Shown: positions 60,373-64,000 of the stretch, in pieces
Position numbering within the stretch: the first letter of the stretch is position 1
Layout of the letters: each line of letters begins with the position of its first letter
Source of the DNA: Bradyrhizobium monzae
GTDB lineage: Bacteria > Pseudomonadota > Alphaproteobacteria > Rhizobiales > Xanthobacteraceae
Direction: 5' to 3'
DNA: 64,000 bases
Assembly: GCF_021458635.1 (NCBI RefSeq)
Contig: NZ_JAIRDQ010000001.1
Coordinates: forward strand, 434,001 to 498,000
Notes under the pieces: generated by a model
Databases searched by the model: none
What the model saw: the letters and a program-made list of their open reading frames with translations, nothing else
What the model was told of the DNA's origin: nothing
Position numbers and translations under genes: made by a program

Positions 60373-61209
60373 TTATACGCTCATCGACATCGAGGAAGAG
60401 GCCGAGGCAGCGGACGATCCCTGCCCTTGACGCTGCATCATCTGCGCAAACCAGTCATAGGGCGAATGGCCTGCGCCTGATCCATTTGAGGAACTCGAAG
60501 CGCCCGGCACGGTGGTCGTCATCTTGAAGCCGTCGGCATAGGTAACGGTGGTGGTGGTCGAACCGTCCGCGCCGGTCGACGTCGTCGAGGTCGACCCGGC
60601 GCTCGACGATGACGACGAGGAATCCGAGGCGCTGCCTGACGCATCGTCCGAGCTGCTCGCGGCCTGCGCATGGTGATGGCCGCCATGATGGCCGCCGGTG
60701 CCCTTCAGCGCCTTCGACATCTCGTCGAGGCTGACGCTGCCGTCGGAATTGCCATCGAGCTTCGAGAACACGTCGTCGGCCTGCGCCAGATTGGTGCCGC
60801 CGGCCCCCAGTGCGTTCTCGAACTCCGACCTGGTGATGTGACCATCGCCGTTGGCGTCGATCTGCGAGAACAGGTCCTTCAACGCGTCGTCCCGGCTGGT
60901 CGACGTCGAGGAGGTCGCGCTCGACGACGTGGAGCTGGTCGCGCTGCTCGTGGCGTTCGTGCTGTACGACGACTGGCTTTGCGCGGCGATCAGCGCGCTC
61001 ATCGTCTCCGGCGAGATCTGCGCGCAATTTCCGGAATTGACCGACGAGGTCGCTCCACTGCTCGTGCTGTTGCTGCCGGTGTCGATCGCGAACGGGTCGG
61101 TCGCACCTTGCGACGATCGCGTCTTCTGGGTCGATGACGGGGACTTCGAGTTCGTCAGCGATTGAATGGCATCGAGCGCACTCGAGACGGCACCAAGCGC
61201 AAACAACAT
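60373..61209 (-). CDS. Ser/Thr-rich EF-hand protein
   Basis: A 278-residue protein with two EF-hand calcium loops, DANGDGHITRSEF (near residue 116) and DGNSDGSVSLDEM (near residue 151). Both have Asp at positions 1, 3, 5 and a Glu at 12. Low-complexity Ser/Thr/Ala tracts surround them, with a KGTGGHHGGHHH segment and a YADGFKMTTTVPGASSSS end. The N-terminus LFALGAVSSALDAIQSLT is only weakly signal-like. The family pattern (XopAW-like EF-hand proteins) is suggestive but not proved. GGAG before the ATG at 61209 decides the start. It may be exported and calcium dependent. Confidence 0.85.
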   Translation of the reverse strand: MLFALGAVSSALDAIQSLTNSKSPSSTQKTRSSQGATDPFAIDTGSNSTSSGATSSVNSGNCAQISPETMSALIAAQSQSSYSTNATSSATSSTSSSATSSTSTSRDDALKDLFSQIDANGDGHITRSEFENALGAGGTNLAQADDVFSKLDGNSDGSVSLDEMSKALKGTGGHHGGHHHAQAASSSDDASGSASDSSSSSSSAGSTSTTSTGADGSTTTTVTYADGFKMTTTVPGASSSSNGSGAGHSPYDWFAQMMQRQGQGSSAASASSSMSMSV

Positions 61210-61462
61210 TGCACAACTCCAACCGATGCGGCATGCCGCGACCAATGTTCTGGCCGTAAAGTCAGCAAGCGTCGTGCCAGCGCGAAAAGCTCAATGAAAT
61301 CCGTGTCCGCTGCACTCTTTGGGATCGCGGAACATCGGCAATTCATGCCGCCGGCGGCAGAATTTTCCACCCGCAGGAAGCTCATCCTCGCTGCATTGCC
61401 CGGCCGCGGGGTCCATGTTAGGCGAGGCCCTTCACCCTTCGGCCGCCACGGGAAACCACGCC

Positions 61463-62164
61463 ATGACCCAAGCCTTCGCCCCCCGCGCTTTGGCAATCGC
61501 ACCCTCGATCCTGGCCTCGGATTTCTCCAAGCTCGGCGAGGAGGTTCGCGCGGTGGACGCCGCAGGCGCCGACTGGATCCATCTCGACGTGATGGACGGA
61601 CACTTCGTCCCCAACATCTCCTACGGCCCCGACGTCATCAAGGCGATGCGCCCGCACACCAAGAAGGTGTTCGATGCCCATTTGATGATCTCGCCCTGTG
61701 ATCCCTATCTCGAGGCCTTTGCCAAGGCCGGCTGCGACCACATCACCGTACATGCCGAGGCGGGTCCCCATTTGCACCGCTCGCTGCAGGCGATCCGCGC
61801 GCTCGGCAGGAAGGCCGGCGTCTCGCTCAATCCGGGCACGCCGATCAGCGTGCTCGAATACGTGCTCGACCTGGTCGACCTCGTGCTGGTGATGTCGGTC
61901 AACCCGGGCTTCGGCGGTCAGGCTTTCATCCACTCCGCGATCGGCAAGATCCGCGACATCCGCGCGATGACAGCGGGCCGGCCGATCGACATCGAAGTCG
62001 ACGGCGGCGTCGGCCCCGACAATGCGGGCGCGCTCGCGGCTGCCGGCGCCAATGCTTTCGTCGCCGGCACCTCCGTGTTCAAAGGCGGCACGCAGGAAGC
62101 CTACAAGACCAACATCGTAGCGATCCGCAACGCGGCGCTCGGGGCCCGCGGCGAAGCGATCTGA
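61463..62164 (+). CDS. rpe: Ribulose-phosphate 3-epimerase
   Basis: A 233-residue TIM-barrel epimerase. [17 protein letters not shown] opens it and [18 protein letters not shown] is the family motif with the catalytic Asp. DAHLMI has the metal His, [13 protein letters not shown] is the phosphate loop and IEVDGGVG ends with the second Asp. It interconverts ribulose 5-phosphate and xylulose 5-phosphate in the pentose phosphate and Calvin cycles. The ATG at 61463 follows CACGGGAAA. It is divergent from the EF-hand gene. Confidence 0.96.
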   Translation: MTQAFAPRALAIAPSILASDFSKLGEEVRAVDAAGADWIHLDVMDGHFVPNISYGPDVIKAMRPHTKKVFDAHLMISPCDPYLEAFAKAGCDHITVHAEAGPHLHRSLQAIRALGRKAGVSLNPGTPISVLEYVLDLVDLVLVMSVNPGFGGQAFIHSAIGKIRDIRAMTAGRPIDIEVDGGVGPDNAGALAAAGANAFVAGTSVFKGGTQEAYKTNIVAIRNAALGARGEAI

Positions 62165-62315
62165 AGCACCGCTACGCGCCCGCAAACCTGCGGTCCTTGC
62201 GGGTGTTGCGACGCGCAATGCCTAAAATTGCAACCGCGACCCGTACTCCTCCGGGCTTCCCTGATTCGTGCAAATCACCGCTAGTGATTCCTGCCTGATT
62301 GGACAGGAGCACATC

Positions 62316-62456
62316 ATGACGACGACCCTGGTTTGGACTGGCGTGGCGTTGTGGATCGGTTTTTGTGTGTTCGTTGTGTTCGGCCCGTCGGCCGGACCGG
62401 TAAGAGCGCCGGCGCGTTCGCCCCGCATCATCGGTCGCGACCGTTATCGGGCCTGA
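62316..62456 (+). CDS. Small single-pass membrane protein, function unknown
   Basis: A 46-residue protein: one membrane helix (LVWTGVALWIGFCVFVVFG, residues 5-23) and a short basic tail ending GRDRYRA. AGGAG stands six bases before the ATG, an unusually strong ribosome site for so short a frame. No family was recognised. It lies alone between rpe and the zinc-ribbon-like gene. Confidence 0.65.
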   Translation: MTTTLVWTGVALWIGFCVFVVFGPSAGPVRAPARSPRIIGRDRYRA

Positions 62457-62545
62457 TGCCATGCAGTTCGCCCTCGTGAAGCGTCAGCCGAAACGCAGGT
62501 GCCGCATCCCGCGCCGGCATTGAGATCTGTTCTGGACCAAGACTG

Positions 62546-62737
62546 ATGAAACCGCACTGCCCGAACTGCCTGAAGGAAATGACCAAGGCGTCAGCGTCGC
62601 GCGACCTCTTCAACTGCGAACCCTGCCGCGAGATCATTCAGTACTTCGGCGGCAGTCCGGATCACGGCGAGCCGGGGCCACAATTCTCCTGGCCGATCCG
62701 CCGCAAGCGTTCGGTTCACACCGCCCACGCGGCCTGA
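62546..62737 (+). CDS. Small zinc-ribbon-like protein, function unknown
   Basis: A 63-residue protein with two CxxC-type pairs (CPNCLKEM and CEPCREII) spaced for a zinc ribbon, then a basic tail. No ribosome site is clear before the ATG. The composition and cysteine pattern support a real gene, but it is small. It is convergent with the kinase-USP gene with a five-base gap. Confidence 0.6.
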   Translation: MKPHCPNCLKEMTKASASRDLFNCEPCREIIQYFGGSPDHGEPGPQFSWPIRRKRSVHTAHAA

Positions 62738-62742
62738 TCTTC

Positions 62743-64000
62743 CTAGCCCCACACCACGCCGGCGTCTGGTTTCGCCGCAGCCATCCGTGGCGGCCGCACC
62801 ACGGTGACGGTGCAGGTCGCCTCTGCGGCCACCTTGGCCGAGACGCTGCCGAGCCAGGTACGCTTGAACGAATTTTGTCGCGCCCCGATGATGAGATGGT
62901 CGACCGAGTTCATCTCGGCAAATTCCAGCAGCGCCGTGGCGGGATCGACGGCCTCCAGCACGTGAACCGACAGCCGGCTCTCGTCCAGCTTCAAGGGCGT
63001 CGCCCAATGCCGAAGCGCCACCAGCCGGTCGATGTGCTTGTTGGAGCCCTGCTCGTCCAGCGTCTTGTCGATGGCAATGCGATTGAGCTTCAGCACGTTG
63101 ACACAGGTGAGCCGTGCTGACGGCAACGTAGCCAAGATGCGTTCCGTGGTGACCCGCAGCGCCTCGTTCAGCTCCGGCGCCCCCTCTGTCGTGTCGAGCG
63201 CGACCGCGACGATCGGGCTCATCGCCATTTGCGTCGCGAGATCCGATCTCGCACCCGGCTGTTTGACGTCCGGGTTGAAACGGCGTCGCCAGGCGACACT
63301 GAGGGGATCGCGCTTCATCCGCTCGGCGCGCGCGGTGAGCTTGACCTGGTCCGGATGGGTCAGATCGAAGGCAAGCTGGGCCGCCGTCGGATAGCGCCAG
63401 TCCGGTTCGATCTCGAGGCAACGCAGCACCACCTCCTGGAGCCAGGGCGGATAGTCGCTGCGCAAGCTTCGCGGTGGATACGGATCGCGCCAGAGCCGGC
63501 GCCGTATCGCGCGCAACGTCTCTCCCTCGCCGAAGGGACGTTCGCCGGTGGTGAAGAAATACAGCAGCACGCCGAGAGAGAACAGATCGCTCCGCGGATC
63601 GTCGCGCACGCCGCGAAGCCGCTCCGGCGCCATATACGGCGCCGTGCCGTAAGGCAGGCGGAACTCCGCCTGCAACAAATCGGGCAGATGGTTATGATGC
63701 GACAGGCCAAAGTCGATCAGCACGGCCTCATCCAGCATCTTCCCGCCACTCCCGCGGAACATGATGCTGCTCGGCTTGATGTCGTGATGGATCACGTTCT
63801 GCCGGTGCAAATCGGCGAGCGCGGTCGCGATTTTTGCGACGAGCAGCCGAACCTCGTCGTAAGGCAGCGGCAAATCGGGCAGCCGCTTGTAGAGTGTGGT
63901 CCCCGAAATGCGCTCGATCACGGCGTAAGCCTGATGCGCGAAATCGCCTGTGCCGTAGCAATGCGGCACATGGGGTCCTGTCAGCCGGGGCAGGATCATC
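62743..64000 (-). CDS. Protein kinase-universal stress protein fusion (5' truncated by window end)
   Basis: The frame is open to the window edge, so the N-terminus (glycine loop and part of the N-lobe) is missing. Visible parts are the kinase C-lobe: HHDIKPSSIMF catalytic loop, LIDFGLSHH (DFG), APYMAPERL (APE) and SDLFSLGVLLYFF. A UspA domain follows (about residues 245-400): PIVAVALDTTEGAPELNEAL, HLIIGARQNSFKRTWLGSVS as the ATP-binding loop, and CTVTVVRPPR. The catalytic loop has Ser where kinases have Asn (HxDxKxxN), and lacks the Arg before the catalytic Asp. Activity is therefore uncertain. It may sense stress through ATP bound to the USP domain. Confidence 0.88.
   Translation of the reverse strand, partial: MILPRLTGPHVPHCYGTGDFAHQAYAVIERISGTTLYKRLPDLPLPYDEVRLLVAKIATALADLHRQNVIHHDIKPSSIMFRGSGGKMLDEAVLIDFGLSHHNHLPDLLQAEFRLPYGTAPYMAPERLRGVRDDPRSDLFSLGVLLYFFTTGERPFGEGETLRAIRRRLWRDPYPPRSLRSDYPPWLQEVVLRCLEIEPDWRYPTAAQLAFDLTHPDQVKLTARAERMKRDPLSVAWRRRFNPDVKQPGARSDLATQMAMSPIVAVALDTTEGAPELNEALRVTTERILATLPSARLTCVNVLKLNRIAIDKTLDEQGSNKHIDRLVALRHWATPLKLDESRLSVHVLEAVDPATALLEFAEMNSVDHLIIGARQNSFKRTWLGSVSAKVAAEATCTVTVVRPPRMAAAKPDAGVVWG

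Noticed and set aside
62273..62289. Inverted repeat AATCAC-N5-GTGATT before the small membrane gene as an operator
   Set aside because: Only six-base arms, with no nearby regulator and no second copy; too weak to call.

Overview
The window is high-GC proteobacterial chromosome, very probably from an alphaproteobacterium of the Bradyrhizobium/Nitrobacteraceae type. This is inferred from the groESL tail, the DUF2778 and DUF4189 proteins, FecR/CHASE2-cyclase signalling, complete liv and partial pca and cox operons, and families of Bradyrhizobium-style intergenic palindromes. No tRNA, rRNA, CRISPR array, insertion sequence, integrase or phage gene was recognised.

Layout. 1-1.9 kb: end of groES, then groEL with a terminator. 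2.1-6.1 kb: a signal peptidase, and a LysR regulator divergent from an isochorismatase-fold hydrolase, a GST and a short-chain dehydrogenase. 6.1-10.4 kb: a DUF2778 L,D-transpeptidase-like envelope protein, then a FecR-domain protein paired with a CHASE2 adenylate cyclase behind an 18-bp perfect palindrome. 10.4-20.9 kb: an accessory glycan or small-molecule block, visibly less GC-rich in parts. It holds a TPR-glycosyltransferase-methyltransferase fusion, a tightly coupled methyltransferase/epimerase/ATP-grasp/phosphoesterase operon, a TylF-like methyltransferase, a WbqC protein, a GT25 enzyme, a DegT aminotransferase and a second epimerase. It has no flippase or polymerase of its own. 20.9-23.5 kb: a GT39 transferase and a GT2-GtrA fusion, which look like a Gtr/Arn-type lipid-linked sugar system.

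23.7-31.8 kb: small secreted or membrane proteins, a DUF72/DUF488 pair, PhzF, a Tat-type amidohydrolase with an MFS transporter and a GntR regulator, and a membrane cyclase. 31.8-35.6 kb: a TetR-controlled HlyD/ABC exporter. The HlyD lipoprotein signal appears to be interrupted in frame by one of the genome's dispersed repeats. 35.6-39.8 kb: ArsR/SRPBCC/GFA genes, DUF2000, a CYTH-CHAD protein and a DUF4189 protein.

39.9-46.8 kb: a cox-type molybdenum hydroxylase cluster (coxG, S, M, D, E, a split XdhC pair and a molybdopterin-binding/MobA-like fusion) with no large catalytic subunit. 47-49.6 kb: pcaBDC for protocatechuate breakdown, without pcaHG. 50.2-55.8 kb: a Q/P/G-rich 52-residue protein and a full livHMGF-livK branched-chain amino-acid importer. 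55.9-59.3 kb: a stand-alone receiver divergent from a MASE4 hybrid histidine kinase. 59.3-64 kb: a P1-family peptidase, a serine-rich EF-hand protein, rpe, two small proteins, and a kinase-universal stress protein fusion cut by the window end.

The best candidates for something undescribed are the 10.4-20.9 kb block, the cox cluster without coxL, the HlyD signal-peptide insertion, and the kinase-USP protein with a non-canonical catalytic loop. All function assignments come from reading motifs by eye, with no database search.
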